In this document: in pieces, positions 52,122 to 62,242 of the stretch | Layout of the letters: each line of letters begins with the position of its first letter | Position numbering within the stretch: position 1 is the first letter of the stretch | Assembly (NCBI GenBank): GCA_045631905.1 | Contig: JAZQVO010000028.1 | Location: 1-64,000, forward strand | Length of the DNA: 64,000 nucleotides | From: HGM04593 sp045631905 | GTDB taxonomy: Bacteria; Bacteroidota; Bacteroidia; Bacteroidales; Bacteroidaceae | Reading direction: 5' to 3' | Notes under the pieces: generated by a model | Database searches by the model: none | Seen by the model: the letters and a program-made list of their open reading frames with translations, nothing else | Told to the model about the DNA's origin: nothing | Translations under genes and position numbers: made by a program

Positions 52122-53552
52122 TTATCCTTTTCCGGTGTGAGTATATACTTTACCTTTTACCTTAATATTGCTGTCTATTGCTAAGCGCGAGGGTGTGGGG
52201 TACTGCAACTTTTCGAGCTCGGCAACAGCGGCTGTGATGTCGGTCAGTAGTTGGTCGGCCATGTCGCGACTGAACCCGTTACGCACCACTATGCGCATAA
52301 CAATAGTCTTTTCGAGCTTTACAGGCAAGGTGTACGCTGGTACCATCCAACCACTTTGTCTCAACTTGTCTTGCAGGTCGTAAAGTGTCCATTTACATTT
52401 TGTTGCATGCTCTTGGTTCATCTCCCAGATGAATAGCGGGTTGCTCACCTCTTCGCTGTAATTGCGGAACTGCTTCATCTTGCCAATCTCTTTATGCAGG
52501 TATTTTGCAATCTCCAAAGAGTTCTTTTGAATAGCTTTGTAACCCTCGAAGCCCAAACGTATAAATTGGTAATATTGTCCCAGAATTTGAGCGGCAGGGC
52601 GCGAGAAGTTAAGGCCCACTTGGGTAACCTCGGCACCTAAGTAGTTTACGCTGAAAGACATGGTGTCGGGCAGGTATTTTTTGTCCTTCCACACAATCCA
52701 GCCGATGCCGGGGTAAACAAGGCCGTACTTGTGGCCGCTGGTGCTTATCGAAAGAACCCATTTAAGGCGGAAGTCCCACTCTCTTTCGGGTTCGAGGAAG
52801 GGTAGTATGAAACCTCCCGAAGCGGCATCTACGTGGATAGGAATATCGTAACCGGTCTTTTGGTTATACTCGTCGAGAGCATCGTTAAGAGCCTTGACAT
52901 CGTCATTTAGTCCGGTCCAGGTAACTCCTTGAATGGGTACAACACAAATAGTGTTCTCGTCGCACATGGCAATAGCCTCTTTGGGGTTTAATGTGAGGTT
53001 CTCGGCAGTGATGGGTACCGTGCGCATCTCAATTTGCCATAGTTGTGCAAATTTTTCCCATACAACCTGGAAACCTGACGAAATTACAAAGTTGGGCTTG
53101 TCGCATGGCTTTCCTTGTGCTTCGCGACGTTTTTTCCATCGTTGCCAAGCCGCTACACCACCGAGCATGCAGGCCTCGCTCGAACCTATGCCTAGTGCAC
53201 CTGTTTTCCACTTTGTCTTCTCGGGTGTGTTCCACAAGTTGGCAATTATGTTTATACACTTTGCGCACATAACCGCTATGCGTGGGTACTCAGTCTCGTC
53301 GATGTAGTTTATGGCAATAGCATCGTTCATTAATTTTGTTGCATGGGGGTCCATGTAGGTTGTGACAAACGTTGCAAGGTTCAGACGTGGCTGTGTCTGG
53401 GCATATGTCTCGTCTTTTACCATTTGATATGCAATTTCGGCAGTTGTGGATTTTTGTGGAATCTTGTCGGTTGGTGCCGAATGTAACATCTCTTGCGAAC
53501 CAAACACTGCTGTGGTAACGCCTGTCTCTTTGTAATCTTTCTCTTCTTTCAT
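52122..53552 (-). CDS. gadB: Glutamate decarboxylase
   Basis: A 476-residue PLP enzyme that turns glutamate into GABA, consuming a proton. The PLP lysine is in STSGHKYGLVYPGIGW, with upstream HVDAASGGFILPF. The start at 53552 (MKEEKDYKETG) is preferred to an ATG 36 bp upstream. It is transcribed ahead of glsA. A glutamate-GABA antiporter (GadC) is not in the window; the divergent neighbour is an MFS transporter of unknown substrate. Confidence 0.95.
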   Translation of the reverse strand: MKEEKDYKETGVTTAVFGSQEMLHSAPTDKIPQKSTTAEIAYQMVKDETYAQTQPRLNLATFVTTYMDPHATKLMNDAIAINYIDETEYPRIAVMCAKCINIIANLWNTPEKTKWKTGALGIGSSEACMLGGVAAWQRWKKRREAQGKPCDKPNFVISSGFQVVWEKFAQLWQIEMRTVPITAENLTLNPKEAIAMCDENTICVVPIQGVTWTGLNDDVKALNDALDEYNQKTGYDIPIHVDAASGGFILPFLEPEREWDFRLKWVLSISTSGHKYGLVYPGIGWIVWKDKKYLPDTMSFSVNYLGAEVTQVGLNFSRPAAQILGQYYQFIRLGFEGYKAIQKNSLEIAKYLHKEIGKMKQFRNYSEEVSNPLFIWEMNQEHATKCKWTLYDLQDKLRQSGWMVPAYTLPVKLEKTIVMRIVVRNGFSRDMADQLLTDITAAVAELEKLQYPTPSRLAIDSNIKVKGKVYTHTGKG

Positions 53553-53711
53553 TTTTTTAAAAGTTAGGTTAGCTATTTGTTTTCTCACAGACTTTAAACG
53601 AACCTATGAACCGATGTGTTCGATTATTTACTTTTTTTATGATTACATGCCGGTGCGAACTTTTTTCTTTTTCCCTTGTTTGCGATATTGTAATTTAAAA
53701 AGTATCGCTAT

Positions 53712-54884
53712 ATGGAAATAAAAACAGGAAAGGGTTACATCACATTTTGGGCTCTCATGGGAATATGGTCGGTTTCGGCTCTCACATCGTTGCCAGGGTT
53801 GGCAATATCTCCTATTTTGGGTGATTTAACCTCAATTTTTAAGCATGCAACCGAGCTTGATATTCAAATGCTTACAACCTTGCCATCTCTCTTTATAATA
53901 CCTTTTATACTTTTAGCCGGCAGGTTGAGCTCGGCGATAGGGTATGAGCGTCTTCTTTATTTGGGCTTGGGGGTGTATTTGTTGTGCGGTGTGCTCTATT
54001 TCTTTTGTGGCACTATCGAAGAACTTATTCTTGTGAGCGTGATGCTGGGTATAGGCGTGGGAATTATAACACCGCTTTCAACCTCTCTTATATCGCGCTT
54101 TTTCACGGGCGAGTATCGTACACGACAATTTGGTTACAGCTCGGCTATAAATAATCTTGCTTTGGTGGTTGCTACCGCTCTCACCGGTTATCTTGCCGAG
54201 GTAGAATGGCGCTTGCCGTTTGTAGTCTATTTGTTGCCGTTTTTCTCCCTCCTGCTTGTGTGGAGAATAAAAACAGCCGATCGCACCACCGCTGTCGCTG
54301 ACGAAAATAGTGTTGTGCAGGGTGGCATCAATTATGCCTCTTTGTCGCGCTACATGTTATATTATCTGTTTGTGACATACTTGGTTATGGTTGTGAGTGT
54401 TAATCTGCCTTTCCTTATGGAACAAGAGGGTTACGACAGCGGAACATCGGGCCTGGTAATCTCTCTCTTTTTCCTCTCCATAATGTTGCCCGGTTTTTTT
54501 CTTAACAAAATAGTGTCGTTCATGGGAGAGGGAGTGTTCCGCGTGTCGTTGCTCTTTATTTTTATCGGGCTTTTCTTTGTCTGTTTTAATAAAGGAATTT
54601 CCGGCGTAGTAATCGGGGTTGTTCTTTCGGGCTTTGGGTACGGAGTAGCTCAACCATGTCTTTACGATAGAGTTTCGGCTGTTTCGAGTGGTGAAAAACA
54701 GGCATATGCTCTTGCTTTGCTCATGAGCATGAACTATGTGGCAATAGTTATTTGTCCCTACATATTGGATTTTGTTCAATTTATCACAGGTATCAAAAGC
54801 AACGAGTTTCCGTTTGTTTTTAACGCTTGTGTGGGGTTGTTGGCATTTATGGTGCTTTGGGTAAACAGGTATTTTAGAAAATAA
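53712..54884 (+). CDS. MFS transporter
   Basis: A 390-residue protein with about twelve hydrophobic helices and an MFS-like loop after helix 2 (AGRLSSAIGYERLLYLG). It resembles drug or metabolite exporters. Substrate unknown. It sits 160 bp from gadB in the divergent direction and directly before a DMT exporter (start 6 bp after its stop). Confidence 0.88.
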   Translation: MEIKTGKGYITFWALMGIWSVSALTSLPGLAISPILGDLTSIFKHATELDIQMLTTLPSLFIIPFILLAGRLSSAIGYERLLYLGLGVYLLCGVLYFFCGTIEELILVSVMLGIGVGIITPLSTSLISRFFTGEYRTRQFGYSSAINNLALVVATALTGYLAEVEWRLPFVVYLLPFFSLLLVWRIKTADRTTAVADENSVVQGGINYASLSRYMLYYLFVTYLVMVVSVNLPFLMEQEGYDSGTSGLVISLFFLSIMLPGFFLNKIVSFMGEGVFRVSLLFIFIGLFFVCFNKGISGVVIGVVLSGFGYGVAQPCLYDRVSAVSSGEKQAYALALLMSMNYVAIVICPYILDFVQFITGIKSNEFPFVFNACVGLLAFMVLWVNRYFRK

Positions 54885-54889
54885 TTTTG

Positions 54890-55813
54890 ATGATGAATAA
54901 TTTTATTAAGGGTTCTTTCGCGCTTTTGGCATCACGCGTCTTCGCAGGCTTGAATGTGAATTGTACAAAATATCTGCTTCCTTTGTGGATAGCACCGGCA
55001 GGCTTTGTTGCTATACGCCTGTTTTTTGCCACAATCTTTTTCTGGGTTATTGCAATATTCGAAAAACCCGATATGTCGAGCCTTGCCGACAGGGTGCGTA
55101 TGTTGTTGCTTGGTGGAGTAGCTGTGTTTGGTTATATGACACTTATGGCCTATGGAATAACATATACAACACCTGTGAATTTTGCAATCTTCAATGCCAC
55201 ACAACCTATCTGGGTTTTTGTAATCTCTGTTGTTCTTTGTAACGAACGTCCTACGTTTGTTAAGGTCCTTGGTATAGTTGTGGGCTTTGTAGGCGTTGTT
55301 GTCACAACACTTTCAGAATCTTCACTTTCGCTTGCCTCAAACAAAATGCTTGGTAATCTCATGGCTTTGTCGGGGTCGGTGCTGTATGCTGTGTATTTGT
55401 TGATGTCATCGGCTTTGTTGCGTCGTGTAGGTAATTTGGTGCTTCTTCGTTACACCTTTACAGGTGCCTCTGTTTCGGCTTTTTTTCTTTGGTTTTTCAG
55501 CGGTGCCGACATGTTGCACTTTTTCATTAATTGGAACCCGACAGCTGTGGCTGTTTTCTGTTTTGTCTTATTCTTTCCCACAGTCATAAGCTATTTGTTG
55601 GTACCGATAGGGATAAAATACTTGAAAGCCACCGTGGTCTCTATGTTTGGTTACATCAGCCTCATTGTTGCAACAATAGTATCTTTGTTTTTGGGACAGG
55701 ATAAATTTGATGTTGCTCTCTTGTTCTCTATGCTACTCATCTGTATAGGTATCTATCTTGTCGGTGTGGGAGAAAAAGTAGAAAAAAAGGTATATAATAA
55801 TGATATTAAATAA
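54890..55813 (+). CDS. EamA/DMT-family transporter
   Basis: A 307-residue membrane protein with two EamA repeats, each about five helices: from SFALLASRVFAGLNVNCTKYLL, and again from LGNLMALSGSVLYAVYLLMSS. Such proteins are typically metabolite exporters. Several adjacent start codons exist; the ATG at 54890 is taken. It probably shares a transcript with the MFS gene. Confidence 0.88.
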   Translation: MMNNFIKGSFALLASRVFAGLNVNCTKYLLPLWIAPAGFVAIRLFFATIFFWVIAIFEKPDMSSLADRVRMLLLGGVAVFGYMTLMAYGITYTTPVNFAIFNATQPIWVFVISVVLCNERPTFVKVLGIVVGFVGVVVTTLSESSLSLASNKMLGNLMALSGSVLYAVYLLMSSALLRRVGNLVLLRYTFTGASVSAFFLWFFSGADMLHFFINWNPTAVAVFCFVLFFPTVISYLLVPIGIKYLKATVVSMFGYISLIVATIVSLFLGQDKFDVALLFSMLLICIGIYLVGVGEKVEKKVYNNDIK

Positions 55814-55841
55814 AAATATTACGTAGTATAATAAAATATAT

Positions 55842-55849
55842 TATTATAT
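55842..55849 (+). promoter_or_regulatory. -7 element of the M6 protease gene
   Basis: A TATATTTG element immediately before GCATGATTTG, about 40 bp upstream of the start; the surrounding 76 bp are extremely AT-rich. Confidence 0.5.
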
Positions 55850-55889
55850 TTGCATGATTTGTAACTAATTTAATCGAAAAACACAATAT

Positions 55890-58388
55890 ATGAAGAAATT
55901 TACCCTATTTATGTTGTCTTTGCTGGTTGCGTTGTGTGCATTTGCATCACCTGCCGACAAATCGGCATATGCCCACAAGCAGTCGGACGGAACAACGCTT
56001 ATACTAACTCTCAAAGGAGATGAGTTCTTTCACTATTATTCAACGCTTGACGGTGTTCCTGTTAAAAAGAATGCCCAAGGTGATTATTGCTATGCGGTAT
56101 TAGACGAAAACAACATTTTCGTATCAACCGATATAATTGCGCATAACAAAGAGCTGAGAAACTTCGAAGAGAAGAATCTGGTCGATGCCAGCGTCTTTTC
56201 GGGCATGGCAAAAGAGATGAAGAAGATAGCCCGTGCAAGAGCCATGGAGTATGCGCCAAAGAAAGTTGCAAGCATCTCGCCTGTCGGCAAGGTTAATGTC
56301 CCTGTTCTTCTTGTGGAATACAGCGATGTTAAATTCACCTTCGACAAAGAGCTGGTTTCCGATATCCTTAACAAAAAAGGTTACGAAGGTTATCAAGCAT
56401 CGGGTATTAAGAGCCTCGGTAGTGCCAAAGACTATTTTTTGGAGCAGTCGGGTGGTAAGTTCGAGCCCAATTTTATAGTAACCGATATTGTTACTCTCCC
56501 CAACAAGATGGCTTATTATGGAGCAAACGACTCTGAGGGTAACGATGTAAGGGTAGGGCGCATGATAGCCGACGGCCTTTCGGCTGCCGATGCAAATTTC
56601 GATTTTTCCATCTTCGACAACGATGGTGATGGCAGTGCAGAGTTCTTGTATTGCGTATATGCAGGTTTTGGAGAGTCGTATTCGGGTAATGACGAGAACA
56701 CGGTGTGGCCATGTTCTTCGGAGTTGCGTTACGATGTAGGTCGCAAGACACACGATGGTGTTAGCTTTAATCTATATGCCTGCTCTTCCGAGATTGCGCT
56801 CACCGAAGAGAATGCAAAATACCATGGTAAGTTCTTGAATGGTATTGGCTTGGTGTGTCACGAGTTTTCACACTGCCTCGGTTTGCCCGATACATATGAT
56901 GTAGATTACAATGGTGGTTCCACAATGCAATATTGGGATTTGATGGATTGCGGAAACTATGCAGCCGATGGTTATGTGCCCGTAGGTTATAATGCTTATC
57001 AACGCGATTTTATGGGCTGGAAAAATCTTGAAGAATTAACCGAAAAAGGCGATTATTCCATGTTGCCTTTAACATCGGGTGGCAGTGGCTATAAGATTGT
57101 GAACGAGGCTAATCGTAACGAATTTTATGTATTGGAAAATCGCAAGCAAGAGGCCTGGGATACATACCTCTTCGCAAATGGTATGCTCATTACCTATGTC
57201 GATTATAACAAGAGTGTTTGGGATAAAAATGAACTTAATACCGATACCTCTCATTTGCGCTATAAGCTTATTCCCGCCGATAATGAAATTATAGCATTTG
57301 ATGGTGGAAACGGTGCCGCCGCCGCCGCTAGTTTCCGTGGCGATGTATGGCCCGGTACAAGTGGCAATACATCGTTTACCGATACATCGTTGCCTGCTGC
57401 AAAGTGGCACTCGGGTAAAGCCGTCGGTAAGCCTGTTACAAATATTAAGCTGACTGACGACATACTCTCTTTCTCCTTCATGCGTGGCATTGTGGGTGTC
57501 CCCTCGGTTCTCTCGGCAACAGATATAACCGACAGCGGTTTTACTGCTAATTGGGCCTTGGTAGATGATGCAACAGAGTACACCGTGGAGCTCGAAAAGG
57601 TGACAAATGCGGTATCGGGCGAAGGCGATCCGGTGCTGATGTTGCAAGAGAATTTTGCAAAATGTGTAAACTCAAACGAAACTATTAATGATATAGACGA
57701 CTATACAACCATACCCGGTTGGACCGGAAGCAAACTTTACGGTGAGTCGGGTGTTATGCGTGTGGGTGCATCGTCGTCGGCCGGCCTGCTCAGAACACCC
57801 AAGTTGAATCACGATGGCAAGGTTACGGTTTCTCTCTCTCTGGTAAATTATAGCAGTAACGACACCGGTAGTGTTCTTACAGTTTCATTGATAGCCGATA
57901 ACGGTTTAGTATTGAGTACAGAGAGTGTAACGGCAACCTCGGCTTGGGCTGAAAAAGAGTTTGCTTTTGATGCCTCGGGCGATTTTTACATTGAGTTTTC
58001 AACAATCAATAGCACAGGAAAGAAACGTGTAAATATAGATAATGTAGTAGTCGAATACAAATCTTCTGTTGCTTCCGAGCTTGTAGACCGCGTAACCGTT
58101 GAGGGTTCCTCTTATGTGTTTACAAATCTGGAGGATAGCGGTACCTATCGTTATAGAGTTTCTGCAAGCGATGGTTACGGCTCGTCGGCCTTCTCTGCAT
58201 ATGAGAATGTAACTATACTACCTACATCGATAGAGGGCGTTACAGCCGACAAAAACAGCGCATGTGCAATATATACCATCGGTGGTATTTTGTTGTACGA
58301 GGGAGGTTATGACAGCGTTCCCGAGTTGCCTGCCGGTATATATATTATAAAGACAGCTTCGGCAACAAAAAAGCTTGTTGTTGAGTGA
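55890..58388 (+). CDS. Secreted M6-family metalloprotease with T9SS-like tail
   Basis: An 832-residue exported protein. Residues 1-19 are a signal peptide. A propeptide region follows, then the M6 catalytic domain with zinc motif CHEFSHCLGLPDTYD near residue 323 and a preceding acidic FDNDGDGSAEF calcium-like loop. From about 530 there is a fibronectin type III-like region split by a jelly-roll insert (NFAKCVNSNETINDIDDYTTIPGWTG), and the last 55 residues (CAIYTIGGILLYEGGYDSVPELPAGIYIIKT) resemble a type IX secretion sorting domain. It is probably cell-surface or secreted and acts on host or dietary proteins. No neighbour shares its operon. Confidence 0.9.
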   Translation: MKKFTLFMLSLLVALCAFASPADKSAYAHKQSDGTTLILTLKGDEFFHYYSTLDGVPVKKNAQGDYCYAVLDENNIFVSTDIIAHNKELRNFEEKNLVDASVFSGMAKEMKKIARARAMEYAPKKVASISPVGKVNVPVLLVEYSDVKFTFDKELVSDILNKKGYEGYQASGIKSLGSAKDYFLEQSGGKFEPNFIVTDIVTLPNKMAYYGANDSEGNDVRVGRMIADGLSAADANFDFSIFDNDGDGSAEFLYCVYAGFGESYSGNDENTVWPCSSELRYDVGRKTHDGVSFNLYACSSEIALTEENAKYHGKFLNGIGLVCHEFSHCLGLPDTYDVDYNGGSTMQYWDLMDCGNYAADGYVPVGYNAYQRDFMGWKNLEELTEKGDYSMLPLTSGGSGYKIVNEANRNEFYVLENRKQEAWDTYLFANGMLITYVDYNKSVWDKNELNTDTSHLRYKLIPADNEIIAFDGGNGAAAAASFRGDVWPGTSGNTSFTDTSLPAAKWHSGKAVGKPVTNIKLTDDILSFSFMRGIVGVPSVLSATDITDSGFTANWALVDDATEYTVELEKVTNAVSGEGDPVLMLQENFAKCVNSNETINDIDDYTTIPGWTGSKLYGESGVMRVGASSSAGLLRTPKLNHDGKVTVSLSLVNYSSNDTGSVLTVSLIADNGLVLSTESVTATSAWAEKEFAFDASGDFYIEFSTINSTGKKRVNIDNVVVEYKSSVASELVDRVTVEGSSYVFTNLEDSGTYRYRVSASDGYGSSAFSAYENVTILPTSIEGVTADKNSACAIYTIGGILLYEGGYDSVPELPAGIYIIKTASATKKLVVE

Positions 58389-58444
58389 AAAGTTACCACA
58401 TCTTGTAGATTTGTAAATCTGTAAATAGGCAGATTTTATCTAAT

Positions 58445-58472
58445 AAAAAGGGGCCGTACGGCCCCTTTTTTT
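58445..58472 (+). terminator. Terminator after the M6 protease gene
   Basis: AAAAAGGGGCCGT joined to ACGGCCCCTTTTT, with two further T. Confidence 0.93.
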
Positions 58473-59536
58473 GTATACTTCCTTATATGCGTTCTCTTTG
58501 TTCCGGGTGATTGTGGAGCCTGTGCATTGTTGTATAGGTGTTGCGGTGCTGATGTACGTGGCAATATATATAAGGAGTAGTAGCATCGTTATCCTTTCTC
58601 TGTAAAGAGTCTCTTTCTTTTCTCTATACTTTCCTAACGCCCCTTTATTCGCCTCTTAAAATCGTTTTTACAGCTTATTTATTCGCAAAATACTCGCTGT
58701 CAGGCAGGGTACAGGTGTGTACTTATGTAAAATCTTGTAAAAGGCGATGTTTTTATGCCTGATTTCTACTTTTACGTTCTTAAATTCAATTAAAATAGGG
58801 GTTAATTTGTTGTATTTCAGTTTTATACGCGCTATTTTGCCTCGTGAGAATCGAAAAATATCACTCACTCTTGAATATTGGTCGATTTTTTAGAATTTTC
58901 TCCTTATTTGCCTCTTTTACCTGCATGTAGGGTGGTGATTATCACCACTTTTTAATATTTATGCAATACATCTGTAAATTTTTCCTTATCAAAGATAGGG
59001 TAGTGATATTACAAATATAAATTATCAACCTCCTTGTTTCTATATGTTTTGATGTGTGAATTGTGCGTGCTACAAAAGTAAACCCATAAAATGTACAACA
59101 AATACGCTCCATCTTGCATTTTGACAATAGTTTTTAACAGGGGTGTGGCGGGGGTGTTGATAATCTCAAATTGTTATATGCAGAAAACATGCAATTTGTT
59201 ATAGTAGTGTTTAATATATGTAATATCAACAAGTTAAATATTGTTTGATAGAGCTTTACATAATGTAAAACCTTGCCTTTTGTCCTTTTTGGCAATATTT
59301 GTGTATAAATTCGTGGCTTTTGTCTTTGTATCTCCTCTTATATCAATATTTTGCGCAAAAACATTAAATCTTTTTACGTCTTGTATCACCTCTATCGCTT
59401 GTGGCGATGTTCTCCTCTGTCTGTATGGTGTGTTTGTCATCTGTGTGAGAGATGTGTCTATTTGTAAAGTATACATTTGTTTATACAAGTGTAAATGCTG
59501 TAATTTGTCTGTTGTGTTCTTTGTTTATCTCTTGTT
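58473..59536. other. Gene-poor AT-rich stretch
   Basis: About 1.1 kb with no convincing gene on either strand. The open frames here are short, cysteine- and phenylalanine-rich and lack family resemblance. The one clear structure is a hairpin terminator at 58932-58953, which implies that a short plus-strand transcript may end there. Confidence 0.6.
58932..58953 (+). terminator. Orphan terminator hairpin
   Basis: GTGGTGA, TTA, TCACCAC, T5. No coding gene ends in front of it. Confidence 0.7.
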
Positions 59537-59568
59537 TTTGTTTATGTGAAAAATATTGCTTACCTTTG
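59537..59568 (+). promoter_or_regulatory. Promoter of the XRE-family gene
   Basis: TTTG at 59537-59540, 20 bp, then TACCTTTG at 59561-59568. Confidence 0.75.
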
Positions 59569-59618
59569 TAAAGAATGTGTTTGTTAATATTGTAAACTTT
59601 AAAAAACTGCATATTAAA

Positions 59619-60149
59619 ATGAACGAGAGGGAAAGGATAGAACTTATAATGAAAAGCTGTGAGCTCACACCGTCGCAATTTGCCGATAAAACAGGTATAC
59701 AAAGAGCTTCTGTATCGCACATTTTAAGTGGTCGTAACAAGGCAAGCCTCGAAGTTATGCTTAAAATATATGATACCTTTCCTTGGCTCGACATGAAGTG
59801 GCTGATGACCGGTGAAGGGGAGTTGCCGGTAGCCCCCAAAGCGAGTGCTGTAAAGGAGGAACAGCCCCAGCAATATGTCGCACCCCAGCCGGAGCTCTTT
59901 TCCGCTTTCGAGCGTCCACGAGCGAGCGAGAGCAGAGATTTTGTGCCTGCAACGCCGAGCGAGAATACTTTTGTACAAGCAAAGCCTAAAAACGTCGCAT
60001 CTCGTCAGCAACAGGCCGAACGTGCTCCTCGTCGCTCCTCTGCGACACGTGCTCAGCAAATTGCCGAACAACAGCCTGTTCGCAAAATAAAAGAGATAAG
60101 GGTGTTCTACACCGATGGTACATACGAAACGATGTATCCCGAGAAGTAA
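59619..60149 (+). CDS. XRE-family helix-turn-helix protein with disordered tail
   Basis: A 176-residue DNA-binding protein. Residues 1-65 form an XRE/Cro-type HTH (LTPSQFADKTGIQRASVSHILSGRNKASLEVMLKIYDTFPWLDMKWLMTGEG). The middle is low-complexity, rich in Gln, Pro and Arg (PQQYVAPQPELF, SRQQQAERAPRRSSATR). A conserved-looking tail (KIKEIRVFYTDGTYETMYP) closes it. The arrangement is frequent in Bacteroidetes, but the regulon is unknown to me. Start chosen at 59619, downstream of the promoter. Confidence 0.85.
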   Translation: MNERERIELIMKSCELTPSQFADKTGIQRASVSHILSGRNKASLEVMLKIYDTFPWLDMKWLMTGEGELPVAPKASAVKEEQPQQYVAPQPELFSAFERPRASESRDFVPATPSENTFVQAKPKNVASRQQQAERAPRRSSATRAQQIAEQQPVRKIKEIRVFYTDGTYETMYPEK

Positions 60150-60177
60150 TCCCCGCCCCTGACAAGGTAAAAAACAT

Positions 60178-60207
60178 AACTGCACTCATTGAGGTGCAGT
60201 TTTTTTA
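60178..60207 (+). terminator. Terminator after the XRE gene
   Basis: AACTGCACTC and GAGGTGCAGTT arms with one bulged G, then T7. Confidence 0.8.
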
Positions 60208-60334
60208 TTCCGTTACATGTAAATGTGGTGCATGTTGGCTTGTCGCACCTTAATTTATATCACTTACTACCACATTTATTTGTTTGTGCAAGTAAAAAAA
60301 CCTATCTTCGCTGTTGTAAAAAATTAAAAATACT

Positions 60335-61102
60335 ATGAAAAAAGTTCTTGTCGATTTGACAATAAAAGATGTGCAGAAACTCAACGCAACCTGCGTGCTT
60401 CTCGTCATGAAAAGCGATGAGCCGTTGCCAAGCGTGCTCCCCGGACAGTTTGCCGAGTTGCGCATAGATGGAACGCCAAGTGTCATGTTGCGTCGCCCAA
60501 TCTCTGTTCACAGTTTTTCGGCCGAAAAGAATGAGATAGGCTTCCTTGTTCAGTTGGTGGGCGATGGTACCCGTTGGCTTGGCTCTCTTAAAGCAGGCGA
60601 TAAGGTTAATACACTCCTTCCCCTTGGTAACGGGTTTACAATGCCTGTTGAAGCAGGTGCCAAGCTCTTGCTTGTAGGCGGTGGCGTGGGAAGCGCTCCT
60701 TTGTACTACCTTGCCGAGGAGTTAAAGCGTAAAGGTTTTGAGTTTACACTGCTCATAGGCGCACGCTCGGCAAAAGACCTTTATCGTCGTGAGGCCTATG
60801 AGGTGCTCGGCCGTGTTGAATATACCACCGAAGATGGTACCTTGGGCGAAAAGGGATATGTAACCAACCATTCGGTGCTTGCAGAGAAGTTTACACAAAT
60901 ATATACATGCGGTCCCAAGCCCATGATGTTGTCGGTGGCAAAATATGCCCGTGAGAACAATATCCCCTGTGAGGTGTCGCTCGAAAACAAGATGGCATGC
61001 GGTTTAGGAGCATGTCTCTGCTGTGTAGAGGATACAAAAGAGGGGCACAAGTGTGTATGTACAGATGGTCCGGTATTTTCAATAGATGAATTAAAATGGT
61101 AA
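60335..61102 (+). CDS. pyrK: Dihydroorotate dehydrogenase electron transfer subunit
   Basis: A 255-residue flavo-iron-sulfur protein. FAD-binding stretches (RRPISVHSFSAEKNEIGFLVQLVGDGTRWL, LLVGGGVGSAPLYYLAEELK) precede a 2Fe-2S cluster motif near the C-terminus (CGLGACLCC and a later CVCTDGPVF). It passes electrons from PyrD to NAD. The stop overlaps pyrD by seven bases. Confidence 0.94.
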   Translation: MKKVLVDLTIKDVQKLNATCVLLVMKSDEPLPSVLPGQFAELRIDGTPSVMLRRPISVHSFSAEKNEIGFLVQLVGDGTRWLGSLKAGDKVNTLLPLGNGFTMPVEAGAKLLLVGGGVGSAPLYYLAEELKRKGFEFTLLIGARSAKDLYRREAYEVLGRVEYTTEDGTLGEKGYVTNHSVLAEKFTQIYTCGPKPMMLSVAKYARENNIPCEVSLENKMACGLGACLCCVEDTKEGHKCVCTDGPVFSIDELKW

Positions 61103-62007
61103 AGACAGATGTAAAAATAGGTGGGTTAAATTTGAAGAACCCTGTATTGACAGCATCGGGAACATTCGGCTATGGTCTCGAATTTGCCGACTTTGTCGAT
61201 TTAAACAAGCTGGGCGGTTTCATAGTAAAGGGAACCACGCTCAATCATCGTGAAGGCAACCCATACCCCCGTAGTGCCGAAACGCCCATGGGTATGCTCA
61301 ATGCCGTGGGCTTGCAGAACAAAGGTGTCGATTATTTTGCCGAGAACATATACCCCCAACTAAAAGATCTCGATACAAATGTAATTGTAAATGTCTCGGG
61401 GGCATGTATCGACGACTATGTGGCTTGTGCCGAAAAGGTTGCCGCTCTCGACAAAATACCGGCTATCGAGCTTAATATATCTTGTCCCAACGTAAAACAG
61501 GGTGGTATGGCCTTTGGTGTGTTGCCCGCTTCGGCAGCCGAGGTGGTTTCGGCCGTGCGTAAAGCCTATCCCAAAACCCTGATTGTAAAATTGTCGCCCA
61601 ACGTAACCGATATAACAGAGATTGCTCGTGCGGTAGAGGGTGCAGGAGCCGACAGCGTGTCGCTCATAAACACTCTTCTTGGTATGGCGATAGACAGCGA
61701 GAAACGTCGTCCTGTGCTATCTACAATAACAGGTGGCATGAGTGGCCCGGCCGTAAAACCCATCGCACTGCGCATGGTGTGGCAGGTAGCTAAGGCTGTT
61801 AAGATTCCCGTAGTTGGTATAGGAGGTATCACCACCGGTAGCGATGCCATAGAGTTCCTGCTTGCAGGAGCTTCGGCGATAGAGGTAGGTACAGCCAACT
61901 TTATGAATCCGGCCGTTACAGGCGAAATTGTCGATTACATAGAGGATTATCTTGTACGTCACAAAATGTCGTCGATAGACGAGCTTATTGGAGCATTAGA
62001 GGTATAA
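61096..62007 (+). CDS. pyrD: Dihydroorotate dehydrogenase, NAD-linked catalytic subunit
   Basis: A 303-residue class 1B enzyme that oxidises dihydroorotate to orotate in pyrimidine synthesis. Motifs: NPVLTASGTFGYGLEF, KGTTLNHREGNPYPR, LNISCPNVKQGGMAFG (active-site Cys in the NISCPN loop), and GIGGITTGSDAIEFLLAGASAIEVGTANF. It is coupled to pyrK by overlap, as expected of the two-subunit enzyme. Confidence 0.95.
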   Translation: MVKTDVKIGGLNLKNPVLTASGTFGYGLEFADFVDLNKLGGFIVKGTTLNHREGNPYPRSAETPMGMLNAVGLQNKGVDYFAENIYPQLKDLDTNVIVNVSGACIDDYVACAEKVAALDKIPAIELNISCPNVKQGGMAFGVLPASAAEVVSAVRKAYPKTLIVKLSPNVTDITEIARAVEGAGADSVSLINTLLGMAIDSEKRRPVLSTITGGMSGPAVKPIALRMVWQVAKAVKIPVVGIGGITTGSDAIEFLLAGASAIEVGTANFMNPAVTGEIVDYIEDYLVRHKMSSIDELIGALEV

Positions 62008-62025
62008 AGCGTTCCTCCATAGAAT

Positions 62026-62062
62026 AAAAAATACCGCAAAGTAGATGCTTTGCGGTATTTTT
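62026..62062 (+). terminator. Terminator after pyrD
   Basis: AAAAATACCGCAAAG and CTTTGCGGTATTTTT around a six-base loop. Confidence 0.93.
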
Positions 62063-62242
62063 AGTATCTACACCTTTTATATCTCACCTGTCGGCTCATG
62101 TGGTAGAGTGGAATATCGTGTGTAGGGTTATGCTCGTTTTTTGTAACTTTTCTTGTTGTCGCTTGCGATGTTTTAAAGAGCATAAATTGTTTTTATATAG
62201 CAAAATTGTTACTAATTGTGGTTGGTAAAACAGTATGCTATG

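Noticed and set aside
59241..59549. Possible 102-aa protein in the gene-poor stretch
   Set aside because: Composition is dominated by Phe, Cys, Val and Ile from AT-rich DNA, with no start signal; it overlaps the XRE promoter.
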